A stretch of 64,000 nucleotides of DNA from Pseudomonas viridiflava (GCF_900582625.1 NZ_UTIQ01000001.1:1054001-1118000), one strand, 5' to 3'. Numbered from the stretch's first letter, positions 1 through 8,560 are shown. Notes: a model not told the origin generated them from the letters alone. A program made the numbers and translations.

Positions 1-236
1 CATTCAGGGCTTTGCGTTAGGTTCGACAGCGTTGCCGTCAGCGCCGCCAACTCGTCATCACTGGGCTGGCGGAACAGCCACACCAACACCACGCCTTGCA
101 GCCAGTCGACCGTGATTTCCTCCAGCCCCGGCCACCGCAGGCCACGGCCGTGAAACAACCGGCGCGCATGACTGAGGTCGCCGGCCAGTTCGGTCAGCAA
201 GTGAGTGTGAAGAGCGGCTAGAGCGGGACTGTGCAT
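1..236 (-). CDS. Class I SAM-dependent methyltransferase, N-terminal part (cut by window edge)
   Basis: An uninterrupted leftward reading frame starts at the ATG at 236 and runs off the left edge without a stop, giving 78 codons. The visible protein has a RLFHGRG..WPGLEEITVDW stretch. I associate this with the short N-terminal domain of a Pseudomonas class I methyltransferase family, probably acting on rRNA. The SAM-binding motifs would lie beyond the window, so the activity is an inference from the N-terminus alone. It is divergent from the chemoreceptor gene that follows. The 150 bases between them hold only a short GGAGC/GCTCC hairpin near 341-358. Confidence 0.55.
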   Translation of the reverse strand, partial: MHSPALAALHTHLLTELAGDLSHARRLFHGRGLRWPGLEEITVDWLQGVVLVWLFRQPSDDELAALTATLSNLTQSPE

Positions 237-386
237 GACGGTTTATCGCGGCGGGTAAAGCGGCGCAGTGTAAACGCAAATGTTTGCCAACTCATGTTCG
301 CGCAGTGTTTGACGATATAGCCCTATAAGGCCCGTAACACGGAGCAGCCAGACGCTCCGACTCCTAACACAATGAGGTGTTTTGCC

Positions 387-2012
387 ATGCTGTTACGTCG
401 TTTGAAGATTGCGCCGAGGGCTATTTTCAGCTTTTCCTTGGTGGCGCTGCTGGTGGTGCTTCTCGGACTTTTTGCCCTGGGCAAAATGAAGGACATCCGC
501 GCCACCACCGTCGATCTTAACGACAACGGCATGCCCAGCTACGCCGCGCTAGGCGTCATCAATGAAAAAATGCTGCGCCTGCGCATCCTCGCCTTTCGCT
601 TCGTGGTCGAGCGCAGCGACACGCAATTGCCGGCCGTCATCAGTCGCCAGCAAGAGCTGACCCAGCAGCTGCATCAGGCTCAGGCCGCGTATGAACCGCT
701 GATCAACAGCACCGCCGAGCGCGACCAGTACCAAGCCTTCAAGGCCATGCTCGACAGCTACTACCAAGCCAACAGCAAGCTCGCCGCCCTTTCCAGCCAG
801 GACAAGGTCGACGAGATGAAAGCCTTCCTTGCCAGCGAGTACAAAACCTACTCCGACGGCCTCGGCGCGCAGCTGGAAAAGCTCATGGAAATTAACCGTG
901 TGGGCGCTGACGAAGAGGCCAAACAGTCGGCCCGCAACTACGACGATGCGGTGATGGTGGTGCTGGCCTTTATGTTGGTGGCCGCCGCGCTGACCGGCAT
1001 CCTCGCGGTGCTGCTCACGCGCAGCATCGTCACGCCGTTGAACGAGGCGATGGAGGTGGCAGCCACCGTGGCCAAGGGCAATCTGTCCACCACCATTCAG
1101 GTCAACGGCACCGACGAGCCTGCCCTGCTACTCGGCTCCTTGCGCGCCATGCAACAGAGCTTGAAAGACACCATTCACCACATCGCCCAGTCGTCCGATC
1201 AACTCGCCTCCGCCGCCGAAGAACTCAATGCCGTCACGGAAGATTCGAGCCGTGGCTTGCACCAGCAGAACAACGAAATTGAACAGGCCGCCACTGCCGT
1301 CAACCAAATGACTGCCGCCGTGGATGAAGTGGCGCGCAACGCCGTGGCCACCTCCGAAGCCTCGAATGCCTCCGACCGCACCGCCCGACTTGGCCAGGAG
1401 CAGGTGAATAAAACCGTAAATTCCATCAGCGATCTGGCGGGCGACGTATCCACCACCTCCGAGCACGTGGAACAACTGGCGACCAAGGTGCGCGACATCA
1501 GCAAGTTACTCGATGTCATTCGCTCCATCGCCGAGCAAACCAACTTGCTGGCCCTGAACGCGGCCATCGAAGCCGCGCGCGCCGGTGATGCCGGTCGCGG
1601 CTTTGCCGTGGTGGCGGACGAAGTGCGTGCCCTGGCGCACCGCACCCAGCAATCAACGCAGGAAATCGAGCAAATGATCGGCGGCATCCAGCACGGCACC
1701 GATCAGGCCATGAATGCCATGCAAAGCAGCACCGAGCGCGCCAACAGCACCCTCGAACTGGCCCGTGCCGCTGGCGCTGCCCTGAGCGAAATCACCCAGG
1801 CCATCAGCCATATCAGCGAGCGAAATCTGGTGATCGCCAGCGCCTCGGAACAGCAGGCGCAAGTGGCCCGCGAAGTGGACCGCAACCTGGTAAACATTCG
1901 CGACCTGGCGCAGCAAACGTCAGCCGGCGCGCACGAAACCAGCGCCGCCAGCCAGGATCTTTCACGCCTGGCCGTCGACCTCAACAACCTGGTCAACCGC
2001 TTCACCTTGTGA
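387..2012 (+). CDS. Methyl-accepting chemotaxis protein (transmembrane, four-helix-bundle sensor)
   Basis: A 541-residue chemoreceptor that senses a periplasmic ligand and signals to CheA/CheW. Order of parts: TM helix at about residues 10-30, a helical periplasmic domain of about 155 residues (four-helix-bundle type), TM helix at about 187-210, a HAMP domain, then the long coiled-coil signalling domain. The conserved hairpin tip reads [33 protein letters not shown] chose the ATG at 387 because GAGGTG lies 7 bases upstream; an in-frame ATG at 372 has no such signal. The ligand cannot be read from the sequence. Its last 51 bases overlap, tail to tail, the 3' end of the lysozyme gene on the other strand. 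Confidence 0.93.
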   Translation: MLLRRLKIAPRAIFSFSLVALLVVLLGLFALGKMKDIRATTVDLNDNGMPSYAALGVINEKMLRLRILAFRFVVERSDTQLPAVISRQQELTQQLHQAQAAYEPLINSTAERDQYQAFKAMLDSYYQANSKLAALSSQDKVDEMKAFLASEYKTYSDGLGAQLEKLMEINRVGADEEAKQSARNYDDAVMVVLAFMLVAAALTGILAVLLTRSIVTPLNEAMEVAATVAKGNLSTTIQVNGTDEPALLLGSLRAMQQSLKDTIHHIAQSSDQLASAAEELNAVTEDSSRGLHQQNNEIEQAATAVNQMTAAVDEVARNAVATSEASNASDRTARLGQEQVNKTVNSISDLAGDVSTTSEHVEQLATKVRDISKLLDVIRSIAEQTNLLALNAAIEAARAGDAGRGFAVVADEVRALAHRTQQSTQEIEQMIGGIQHGTDQAMNAMQSSTERANSTLELARAAGAALSEITQAISHISERNLVIASASEQQAQVAREVDRNLVNIRDLAQQTSAGAHETSAASQDLSRLAVDLNNLVNRFTL

Positions 2013-2645
2013 CGACTCCGCCAATGCCCGGCGCGCCGCTGCCCACAAGGCGGCGCGGCCGTCATAACCGTTCAACCCTCCGTTTATGCGCGAGGTGATG
2101 GTTTTGAAATCACCGGAATCGGCTAGCTCATTCAAGCCATGCACTGCCCAGAACCATGCCGCCGACAAACAGGCGTAACCGGGTTCCTCAAGCCATTCAG
2201 GTTTGCTTTCCAAATCCAGACCCAACGCGACGCCCGCTGCCTGGTAATTACTGCGCCCGGTCAGCTGAATCAGCCCCCGGCCACGAAAGCGCCAGCCATC
2301 CCCCGATTCTGGCGGGCCATTGCCGAGCCGGTTGGCATACACCGAATTGGCAATCGCCTCGGGATGTCCACCGAGTTGTAGTGCCAGCGCATTGGGTTTA
2401 CCCGGCCCCTCGGCGAAGCGATTCGGCCACACGGCAGCCAAACGTGATGCGTTGAAGGCAAGGCTCTCAACCAAGTGATTGAAGTGAGCGCTTTCATAGC
2501 CGACTTGAGCAACAAAGGCGGCCACGCGCGCGGGATTATTGATGTGATACGCCACCATGGCCGCACTCAGCGGCTCCGCAAACAGGCTGACGCGCGAAGG
2601 GCTAGCGGGGAATATTTGCAGCAGTTGTTGCACGCTTATGGACAT
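1962..2645 (-). CDS. Glycoside hydrolase family 19 lysozyme / endolysin-like
   Basis: A 227-residue protein that should cleave the glycan strands of peptidoglycan. The fold is that of phage and bacterial GH19 (chitinase-like) lysozymes: a GYESAHF..LVESLAF segment supplies the two expected catalytic glutamates, followed by the conserved [13 protein letters not shown] motif and a C-terminal [13 protein letters not shown] segment. No signal peptide is visible, as in phage endolysins. The ATG at 2645 lies 8 bases after the amidase stop, so the two are probably co-translated. An upstream in-frame TTG at 2660 lies inside the amidase gene and is less likely. It is the last gene of the cassette. Its role (lysis, secreted effector, or turnover) is not settled by sequence. 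Confidence 0.85.
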   Translation of the reverse strand: MSISVQQLLQIFPASPSRVSLFAEPLSAAMVAYHINNPARVAAFVAQVGYESAHFNHLVESLAFNASRLAAVWPNRFAEGPGKPNALALQLGGHPEAIANSVYANRLGNGPPESGDGWRFRGRGLIQLTGRSNYQAAGVALGLDLESKPEWLEEPGYACLSAAWFWAVHGLNELADSGDFKTITSRINGGLNGYDGRAALWAAARRALAESSQGEAVDQVVEVDGQA

Positions 2646-2653
2646 AGCAGTTC

Positions 2654-3415
2654 TCAGCAATAGCGCTCGGTTAACGCAGCCAGGATTGCCGCCGTTTCAA
2701 CGTCCAGCACACCGTCGTAGTTGCTGGGGCGGAAATGCAGCTGGAAGGCGCGAACCAACTTGCACTTGCTGTCGGCATCGGTGGCCACGCTCACGTCGTA
2801 ACCGAAACGGGCAAATAGATTCAGGCACTCGCGGGGATCGACGCCCGCCATGGTGTATTCCTGGACGTAGCGATTTTTGGTGGCTTGCTCGTACCAGGCG
2901 CCGATGCCGGCCCGGTACAACTCCTGCCAAGGAAACATGGGCCCCGGATCAATTTTGCGTAGCGGCGCGATGTCGCTATGCCCCACCACATTGCGCGGCT
3001 CAATGCTGGGGTAGCGCTGCAAGATATCCAGCGCAATCGCCTTCATGGCGTCGATCTGAGCGCGGCTATAGGAAGGAAAAACGGGCAGGCCGTCGGCACC
3101 TTCGTGAGCCTGGTTTACGATTTCGATACCAATGGAGCTGTCATTCAGGTTGTTGCGGCCACGCCATGCGCTCACGCCTGCATGCCAGGCACGCTCTGAT
3201 TCTTCCACCAGATTGAAGCCGCGCATTTCGCTAAAGCCGGCGTTCCGATAGGTCGGGTCTTCGAGGTCCGGAACAAGGTAATGCGCACTGACATTAGGCC
3301 CGGTCAACGTCTGGATGGAGGCCGCGAAATCGCATGCGGTGTAATGCATAACCAAAAAGCGCACCCGGCTGTCGAAACCCAGTCGTGAGTGGTAGGTGGT
3401 GGAGTCGATGATCAT
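2654..3415 (-). CDS. N-acetylmuramoyl-L-alanine amidase with C-terminal peptidoglycan-binding domain
   Basis: A 253-residue zinc amidase of the Amidase_2 (AmpD/AmiD) family that cuts the bond between MurNAc and L-alanine. Visible zinc-site elements are the VMHYTA histidine near residue 24, the GIEIVN segment and the VGHSDIAPLRKIDPG block, which gives the second histidine and the aspartate. The last 70 residues look like a PG_binding_1 domain (AFQLHFRPSNYDGVLDVET). E. coli AmiD is an outer-membrane lipoprotein; here no signal peptide or lipobox is present, so the protein is predicted to be cytoplasmic until released. GGAGG lies 6 bases before the ATG. It starts 18 bases after the upstream hypothetical gene. 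Confidence 0.88.
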   Translation of the reverse strand: MIIDSTTYHSRLGFDSRVRFLVMHYTACDFAASIQTLTGPNVSAHYLVPDLEDPTYRNAGFSEMRGFNLVEESERAWHAGVSAWRGRNNLNDSSIGIEIVNQAHEGADGLPVFPSYSRAQIDAMKAIALDILQRYPSIEPRNVVGHSDIAPLRKIDPGPMFPWQELYRAGIGAWYEQATKNRYVQEYTMAGVDPRECLNLFARFGYDVSVATDADSKCKLVRAFQLHFRPSNYDGVLDVETAAILAALTERYC

Positions 3416-3433
3416 CGCGGCCTCCGGGTTCGC

Positions 3434-4024
3434 TTACTTTTTGTTGGCTACTGCCAGCAGATTAAGGATCGCGGCGAACGAAATTTCGGACGTGCCGATT
3501 TTGCTCATCTGGTCTTCCGGCAAATAGCTGAGCTTCAAGTACACCACGTCACCCTGCGACTCGCCTTGCTCGCGATTGAAGCGCTCCAGCACCGACAGCA
3601 GCTCTTTGGCATCGCCCGTCAGGTCGGCGGCGTCGACAAACCACGGAATGTTGAGGTCGGCGACGTTGGGGAAGAATTTGGCTAACTTGCCAAACAACTG
3701 AATGCCAAAGTCCTGAGCGGGAAACAAACCGCGAAAACGCTCGCCTTTTTTGTAAGGCGTTATGCCCATGTAAATGTCTGGGAGGGCTGCGATCTTGTTA
3801 ACGACCTTTTTGTCTTTCTTGCCGATCAGGTAGGCCGCTATTTCCATGCGTGTGCCAATAATGGCCAGCGGCTGCACGCCAGGGCCCACTTCGCTGAACA
3901 AGTAGTTTGAGTTGCTATCGGCAATGGCTTTTTTCAGGACTCCGCGATCTTCAATAACACTTGAATACTTACCTTCTTTCACAACCGGCGCAGGTACGCG
4001 CCAGAGCGCAATTTCATAGCTCAT
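3434..4024 (-). CDS. Hypothetical protein, second gene of the lytic cassette
   Basis: A 196-residue protein that I do not recognise. It has no signal peptide, transmembrane helix or obvious catalytic motif. It begins MSYEIALWRVPAPVV, contains a lysine-rich stretch (IGKKDKKVVNK, around residues 67-77) and a middle part rich in short hydrophobic strands, so it reads as a soluble mixed alpha/beta protein. Base composition is lower in G+C than the flanking operons. It sits between a helical hypothetical protein and two peptidoglycan hydrolases, with an 18-base gap to the amidase. That position suggests a structural or partner role in the cassette. Immunity is less likely, because a periplasmic immunity protein would normally carry a signal peptide. 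Confidence 0.7.
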   Translation of the reverse strand: MSYEIALWRVPAPVVKEGKYSSVIEDRGVLKKAIADSNSNYLFSEVGPGVQPLAIIGTRMEIAAYLIGKKDKKVVNKIAALPDIYMGITPYKKGERFRGLFPAQDFGIQLFGKLAKFFPNVADLNIPWFVDAADLTGDAKELLSVLERFNREQGESQGDVVYLKLSYLPEDQMSKIGTSEISFAAILNLLAVANKK

Positions 4025-4047
4025 ATCGAATTCTCATAGATAACAAA

Positions 4048-4067
4048 GCAGCCCGCTTAAGGGCTGC
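4048..4067 (-). terminator. Hairpin with short U-tract between the first two cassette genes
   Basis: A 7-bp stem (GCAGCCC / GGGCTGC) with a six-base loop is followed on the leftward strand by TTTGTTA. It lies 12 bases past the stop of the 264-residue gene and before the next start. It could be a partial terminator or an RNA-stabilising hairpin that keeps the first product in excess. Confidence 0.5.
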
Positions 4068-4079
4068 GAGTGGGATAAA

Positions 4080-4874
4080 TTAACGGGCAGCCAGCATAAG
4101 TTTCGCGCGCAACCCGGCGAGCGCCTTGGTGCTCTTGGCAATTAAGTCGCTGTAAATTTCAACGCTGGACTGATACTGCTCGGGGGTGATCTTGTCCGCC
4201 GCAAGCTGATCTAGGTAGCCATGAACTTTCTGCGTAAATGTGGCGATCTGATCTTCGTAAAGTTTGGTCAGCTCCATTTTCGCTTGTGTTTGCGCTTCAC
4301 CTACCGAGTATTTAACTTCATAGATATACAGGTACTGATAGATCTGCTGGTTTTCGAAAAAGCTGGTCGACTTGTACGAATCGCAAACCACCGTGGCGAA
4401 CAGATGCATGCCGTTGCCCAGCGGTTGGCTCTTGTAGGACGAGTTAAACGATACCGAGCTAGCGCTGCCGAAGCTCTCGACGATGCCGCCCAACACTTCA
4501 AAGCATTTGCCGGCCACGTAGGTTTGCAGACTGGTTAAGTTGGCAACCGATTTACCGAGATCAATGTCTTTATTGACGTCTACGCCCTTCGGCACTTTGC
4601 CTTCACCGCCCAACACGGCTTTAGCAATGGAGTCGATTATTTTCTGCACATTACCAAGCGACCAATCAGAGGCCTGCATAAAGTCCGAGTTACGGCCGGA
4701 GATAAAATCGGTTTTATCGTAGTCGTTGTCTTTGTAGAAACTGTCGATTTTCGCCTGCATCTCATCGCCGTGTTTCTTTGCTTTTTCCTCGAGCTCGTTT
4801 TCGATCTTGTTTATATACGCCCGGTACTCATCTTCTTTGGCTTGCATTTGCGCTATCGATTGTGAGTGGCCCAT
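4080..4874 (-). CDS. Hypothetical helical protein, first gene of the lytic cassette
   Basis: A 264-residue protein of unknown function, not recognised. The N-terminal 60 residues are charged and helical (KIENELEEKAKKHGDEMQAK), suggesting a coiled coil. A segment with IIDSIAKAVLGG and a longer stretch around TYVAGKCFEVLGGIVESFG are amphipathic or hydrophobic. The middle (about 130-190) looks beta-rich, with many S, Y and F residues. The C-terminal 80 residues are again helical. There is no signal peptide. Helical ends around a beta-rich core with buried amphipathic segments would suit a membrane-active protein, but this is only a guess. I chose the ATG at 4874 because AGGAG lies 6 bases upstream. 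The gene is AT-richer than its neighbours, which points to acquisition. Confidence 0.72.
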   Translation of the reverse strand: MGHSQSIAQMQAKEDEYRAYINKIENELEEKAKKHGDEMQAKIDSFYKDNDYDKTDFISGRNSDFMQASDWSLGNVQKIIDSIAKAVLGGEGKVPKGVDVNKDIDLGKSVANLTSLQTYVAGKCFEVLGGIVESFGSASSVSFNSSYKSQPLGNGMHLFATVVCDSYKSTSFFENQQIYQYLYIYEVKYSVGEAQTQAKMELTKLYEDQIATFTQKVHGYLDQLAADKITPEQYQSSVEIYSDLIAKSTKALAGLRAKLMLAAR

Positions 4875-5077
4875 AAACAACTCCTGATTGAAAAATCATT
4901 AAGAAACCAGCGGCATCCGCCTTGGTCGTCGGGACAAGAAGGTAGTCAGGGTTCTTGCGCAAACAAATCGCCTACGTCCGAAGCGCAGTTCGGAGAGTTC
5001 TTTTGAACAACTGGATAAAGCGATGAATATCGATGCAGTTCGCTGGCCTCGTAGGATGTGACGGCCAACAGACAGGC

Positions 5078-5107
5078 AAAAAAAAGCAGCTCTATAAAAG
5101 AGCTGCT
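5078..5107 (-). terminator. Rho-independent terminator in the leader of the cassette
   Basis: A perfect 9-bp stem (5085-5093 with 5099-5107, AGCAGCTCT / AGAGCTGCT) with a five-base loop is followed, on the leftward strand, by an unbroken run of U residues. No gene ends just upstream of it on that strand. It must therefore end either a short RNA or the leader transcript that starts near the LexA-like box. Confidence 0.75.
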
Positions 5108-5157
5108 AATGGGCCGGAAGCGGGGAAGGTTCCGACCTGGAGAAGGCGCTCAGACTA

Positions 5158-5173
5158 CTGTATATCCAGACAG
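5158..5173 (-). promoter_or_regulatory. LexA (SOS) box-like operator
   Basis: The 16-mer CTGTATATCCAGACAG fits the CTGT-N8-ACAG form of gammaproteobacterial LexA sites. On the leftward strand it contains TATACA, which could serve as a -10 element; no strong -35 is seen. The eight-base core alone is expected about once per 65 kb by chance, so support comes mainly from its position ahead of a lytic cassette. Confidence 0.5.
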
Positions 5174-5260
5174 CACCGCAAGCACGATTGTGCGTGACCT
5201 GTTCTGAAAGCGACAAAACAGAACACAAACGCGCCCGCGCTAGGAAAAACCGCTAAAAAA

Positions 5261-5277
5261 TGCACCAATACAGCGCA
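5261..5277. promoter_or_regulatory. NtrC-like enhancer site
   Basis: TGCACCAATACAGCGCA resembles the NtrC dyad TGCACC-N4-TGGTGCA; the left half is intact and the right half keeps G.GCA. It lies about 65 bases upstream of the sigma54-like -24 element of urtA, where an enhancer would be useful. Confidence 0.45.
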
Positions 5278-5341
5278 TTTAGTAGGCGACGGAAAAACCT
5301 GAGAAGGCAGTCAACCGCATGGCCACGGGGTTAGGGCGATT

Positions 5342-5356
5342 TGGCACGGATGCTGC
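5342..5356 (+). promoter_or_regulatory. Sigma54 (RpoN) promoter of the urea transporter operon
   Basis: TGGCACGGATGCTGC matches TGGCACG-N4-YTGC with the required GG-N10-GC spacing. Transcription would start near 5368, about 130 bases before urtA. A nitrogen-controlled promoter is what is known for urea uptake genes in pseudomonads. Confidence 0.75.
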
Positions 5357-5497
5357 CATTGCATTGACGCGCAGCCGGACTTCACGCAACTGCCTGCTGT
5401 GGCTAGAGATTGGTGCCTTAGAGACAAGCGCACCCACTGATAAAAACCATCTGCCTTCCACCAGTGATGTGCACGGACCGCCCAGGAGCTTCCCCCG

Positions 5498-6766
5498 ATG
5501 AAACGCCGCCCGTTCCTCAAAGCTACCCTCGCTGCCAGTACCCTGCTGCTCAGCGGCCTGTTCCCTTACACCCTGCAAGCTGCCGAGACTATCAAGGTCG
5601 GCATTCTGCATTCGCTGTCCGGCACCATGGCCATTTCGGAAACGTCGCTCAAAGACATGGCGTTGATGACTATCGACGAAATCAACGCCAAAGGTGGTGT
5701 GCTCGGTAAAAAGCTTGAGCCCGTGGTCGTAGATCCTGCGTCCAACTGGCCGCTGTTCGCTGAAAAAGCCCGCCAGTTGCTGACTCAAGACAAAGTCGCG
5801 GTAACCTTCGGTTGCTGGACCTCGGTGTCGCGTAAATCGGTGCTGCCGGTGTACGAAGAACTCAATGGCCTGCTGTTCTACCCGGTGCAATACGAAGGCG
5901 AAGAAATGTCGCCGAACGTGTTCTACACCGGCGCTGCGCCAAACCAACAGGCGATTCCTGCCGTTGAATACCTAATGAGCGAAGACGGCGGCGCCGCCAA
6001 GCGCTTCTTCCTACTGGGCACGGACTACGTGTACCCGCGCACCACCAACAAAATTCTGCGTTCCTTCCTACACAGCAAAGGCGTAGCGGACAAAGACATC
6101 GAAGAGGTCTACACCCCGTTCGGCCACAGCGACTACCAAACCATCGTTGCCAACATCAAGAAATTCTCCGCTGGCGGCAAAACCGCTGTGATCTCCACCG
6201 TCAACGGCGACTCCAACGTGCCGTTCTACAAAGAGCTGGGTAACCAGGGCATCGAAGCGACCGAAACGCCGGTGGTGGCGTTCTCGGTAGGTGAAGAAGA
6301 ACTGCGCGGCATCGACACCAAACCGCTGGTGGGTCAACTGGCCGCCTGGAACTACTTCCAGTCGGTGGATAACCCCACCAACAAGAAATTCGTCGACAGC
6401 TGGAAGGCCTACGCCAAGGCGAAGAACCTGCCGAACTACCAAACCGCGGTCACCAACGACCCGATGGAAGCCACGTATGTCGGCATCAACATGTGGGCGC
6501 AAGCCGTCAACAAAGCCGGCACCACCGACGTCGACAAAGTACGCGAAGCCATGGCAGGCCAGGAATTCGTCTCGCCTGACGGCTACACCATGGTCATGGA
6601 CAAAACCAACCACCACCTGCACAAGCCGGTGATGATCGGTGAGGTTCAGGAAGACGGTCAGTTCAACGTGGTCTGGCAGACCGAAGGCCCGGTACGCGCT
6701 CAGCCGTGGAGCCCGTACATCCCAGGGAACGACAAGAAGCCGGATTACGCGGTTAAGTCGAAGTAA
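5498..6766 (+). CDS. urtA: Urea ABC transporter, substrate-binding protein
   Basis: A 422-residue periplasmic binding protein of the UrtA/AmiC-like branch of the type 1 periplasmic fold. The first 28 residues form a signal peptide whose RRPFLK motif fits Tat export. The mature part starts near AAETIKVGILHSLSGTMAISE, the family's typical opening. Other family blocks are FGCWTSVSRKSVLPVYEELNGLLFYPVQYEGEE and GTDYVYPRTTNK. It delivers urea to UrtBC. AGGAG precedes the ATG. First gene of urtABCDE, behind the sigma54-like promoter at 5342. Confidence 0.95.
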   Translation: MKRRPFLKATLAASTLLLSGLFPYTLQAAETIKVGILHSLSGTMAISETSLKDMALMTIDEINAKGGVLGKKLEPVVVDPASNWPLFAEKARQLLTQDKVAVTFGCWTSVSRKSVLPVYEELNGLLFYPVQYEGEEMSPNVFYTGAAPNQQAIPAVEYLMSEDGGAAKRFFLLGTDYVYPRTTNKILRSFLHSKGVADKDIEEVYTPFGHSDYQTIVANIKKFSAGGKTAVISTVNGDSNVPFYKELGNQGIEATETPVVAFSVGEEELRGIDTKPLVGQLAAWNYFQSVDNPTNKKFVDSWKAYAKAKNLPNYQTAVTNDPMEATYVGINMWAQAVNKAGTTDVDKVREAMAGQEFVSPDGYTMVMDKTNHHLHKPVMIGEVQEDGQFNVVWQTEGPVRAQPWSPYIPGNDKKPDYAVKSK

Positions 6767-6811
6767 GGCAGTCGAGCGATAACCCAGGTTGTCGCCACTC
6801 TTAAACACCAA

Positions 6812-6915
6812 CACCGTCGTTCCCCCGTAGGCGGGAATCCAGGTGCGGAGATGGACCGGCCAACGGTACTGACCCCCACCATTCTGGATTCCCGCCTACG
6901 CGGGAATGACGGTGT
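6812..6915. repeat. Inverted pair of CGTCATTCCCGC-type palindromes
   Basis: Two copies of a roughly 30-base element (6813-6842 and 6884-6914) in opposite orientation, each with an inner GCGGGAAT palindrome, sit between urtA and urtB. The same family occurs at 16103-16208 and, in a diverged form, at 23344 and 38700-39160. A long reading frame into urtB crosses it, but that part is not coding. Confidence 0.8.
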
Positions 6916-6976
6916 GAGGGTTGGCGACTCCGCGCTCCACCTTCTCCCGTCCGGCACCACCCTCAAGGACGCTTCC

Positions 6977-8560
6977 ATGCTCACTGCCCTGCTCCGCCCC
7001 CCACTATTTCTTCTGCTGTTGCTGACCCTGCTGGCGCCTGCCGTGCAGGCCGGCGATGCAGCCGACTTCGTTGCCGCTAACGCCGCCAAACAGGCGACGC
7101 TGCTGGAAACCTGGTCCGCGCAACCGGACGCCAACCGCCTGCCTCTGATCGAGGCGCTGCAACAAGGCCGCCTGGCGAGCGACAGCAATAAAGCCCCGTT
7201 CCTGCAAACCGACACCGGCTGGCAAGCCGCTGAAGGTGGCGAGGCGCAACCGGCTTCAACGCCAAAGAAAATTCCGCTGAACAACCGCCTGCGCGGTTTG
7301 ATCGGCACCGCGCAAGCCAGTCACCAGTTGCTCGACAAAGACCCGGCCGTGCGCCTGAACGCAGCCCAGCAATTGCAAAAAAGCGCCAAGCCGGCGCAGT
7401 TAGCGTTGCTCAATGCCCGGGTTGCCAGCGAAGACGACGACACCGTGCGCGGCGCCCTTTCACTCGCGCTGGCGAACTTGCAACTGATCGACCCCAACCC
7501 GGCCATTCGCCTGGCCGCCGTGCGCCTGCTGGGCGACACCGGCGAGCCGCTGGCGCGCACGCGTCTGGAAACCTTACTCGACCCGGCGGTTGAAACTGAC
7601 GCCGCCGTGCGCACTGCTGCCGAAACCAGCCTGGCGCAAGTGAAGCGTCGACTGCTGTTCGGCGAGCTGTTGGGCCAAGCCTTTAGCGGCTTGTCGCTTG
7701 GCTCGATTCTGCTGCTCGCGGCCCTTGGCTTGGCGATCACCTTTGGCTTGCTGGGCGTGATCAACATGGCCCACGGCGAAATGCTGATGCTCGGCGCCTA
7801 CTCCACGTACATGGTGCAGATCCTGTTTCAACGCTTCGCCCCCGATGCGCTGGCGTTGTATCCGCTGGTGGCGCTGCCGGTAGCGTTCTTCGTCACCGCC
7901 GCCATCGGCATGGCACTGGAACGCACAGTGATTCGTCACTTGTATGGCCGCCCGCTGGAAACCTTGCTGGCAACCTGGGGCATCAGCCTCATCCTCATCC
8001 AGCTGGTGCGCGTGCTGTTTGGCGCGCAAAACGTGGAAGTGGCCAACCCAGCATGGTTGTCCGGCGGCGTGCAGGTGTTGCCCAATCTCGTGCTGCCTTA
8101 CAGCCGCATGGTGATCATCGGTTTCGCCCTGTTTGTGGTGCTGCTCACCTGGCTGCTGCTGAACAAAACCCGCCTCGGTCTCAACGTTCGCGCCGTCACC
8201 CAGAACCGCAACATGGCCGCCTGCTGCGGCGTGCCGACCGGCCGCGTAGACATGCTCGCCTTCGGCCTTGGCTCAGGCATTGCCGGGCTCGGTGGCGTGG
8301 CGCTGAGCCAGATCGGCAACGTCGGCCCGGACCTCGGCCAGAGCTACATCATCGACTCGTTCCTGGTGGTGGTGCTCGGCGGCGTCGGGCAACTGGCGGG
8401 CAGTGTCATGGCCGCCTTCGGCCTGGGCATCGCCAACAAAATTCTGGAACCGCAGATCGGCGCCGTACTGGGCAAGATCCTTATCCTCGCGTTGATCATT
8501 CTGTTCATTCAGAAACGTCCGCAGGGCCTCTTTGCACTTAAAGGTCGGGTGATCGATTGA
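6977..8560 (+). CDS. urtB: Urea ABC transporter, permease subunit with periplasmic N-terminal extension
   Basis: A 527-residue LivH-type permease subunit. A signal-like N-terminus (LLLLLTLLAPAVQAGDA) is followed by about 200 residues of soluble helical repeats, as expected of urea-type UrtB. The membrane domain begins at about residue 225 (LGQAFSGLSLGSILLLAALGLAITFGLLGVINMAHGEMLMLGAY). It ends with the LFIQKRPQGLF motif of this permease family. I chose the ATG at 6977 because AAGGA lies 7 bases upstream and the signal sequence starts there. The frame is open further upstream only through a palindromic repeat. Confidence 0.94.
   Translation: MLTALLRPPLFLLLLLTLLAPAVQAGDAADFVAANAAKQATLLETWSAQPDANRLPLIEALQQGRLASDSNKAPFLQTDTGWQAAEGGEAQPASTPKKIPLNNRLRGLIGTAQASHQLLDKDPAVRLNAAQQLQKSAKPAQLALLNARVASEDDDTVRGALSLALANLQLIDPNPAIRLAAVRLLGDTGEPLARTRLETLLDPAVETDAAVRTAAETSLAQVKRRLLFGELLGQAFSGLSLGSILLLAALGLAITFGLLGVINMAHGEMLMLGAYSTYMVQILFQRFAPDALALYPLVALPVAFFVTAAIGMALERTVIRHLYGRPLETLLATWGISLILIQLVRVLFGAQNVEVANPAWLSGGVQVLPNLVLPYSRMVIIGFALFVVLLTWLLLNKTRLGLNVRAVTQNRNMAACCGVPTGRVDMLAFGLGSGIAGLGGVALSQIGNVGPDLGQSYIIDSFLVVVLGGVGQLAGSVMAAFGLGIANKILEPQIGAVLGKILILALIILFIQKRPQGLFALKGRVID

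Noticed and set aside
1962..5180. Lytic cassette as a prophage or tailocin
   Set aside because: No tail, capsid, integrase, holin or phage regulator gene is present nearby.
5187..5213. Second LexA-like box near CTGTTCTGAAAG
   Set aside because: The right half does not give ACAG at the correct spacing.
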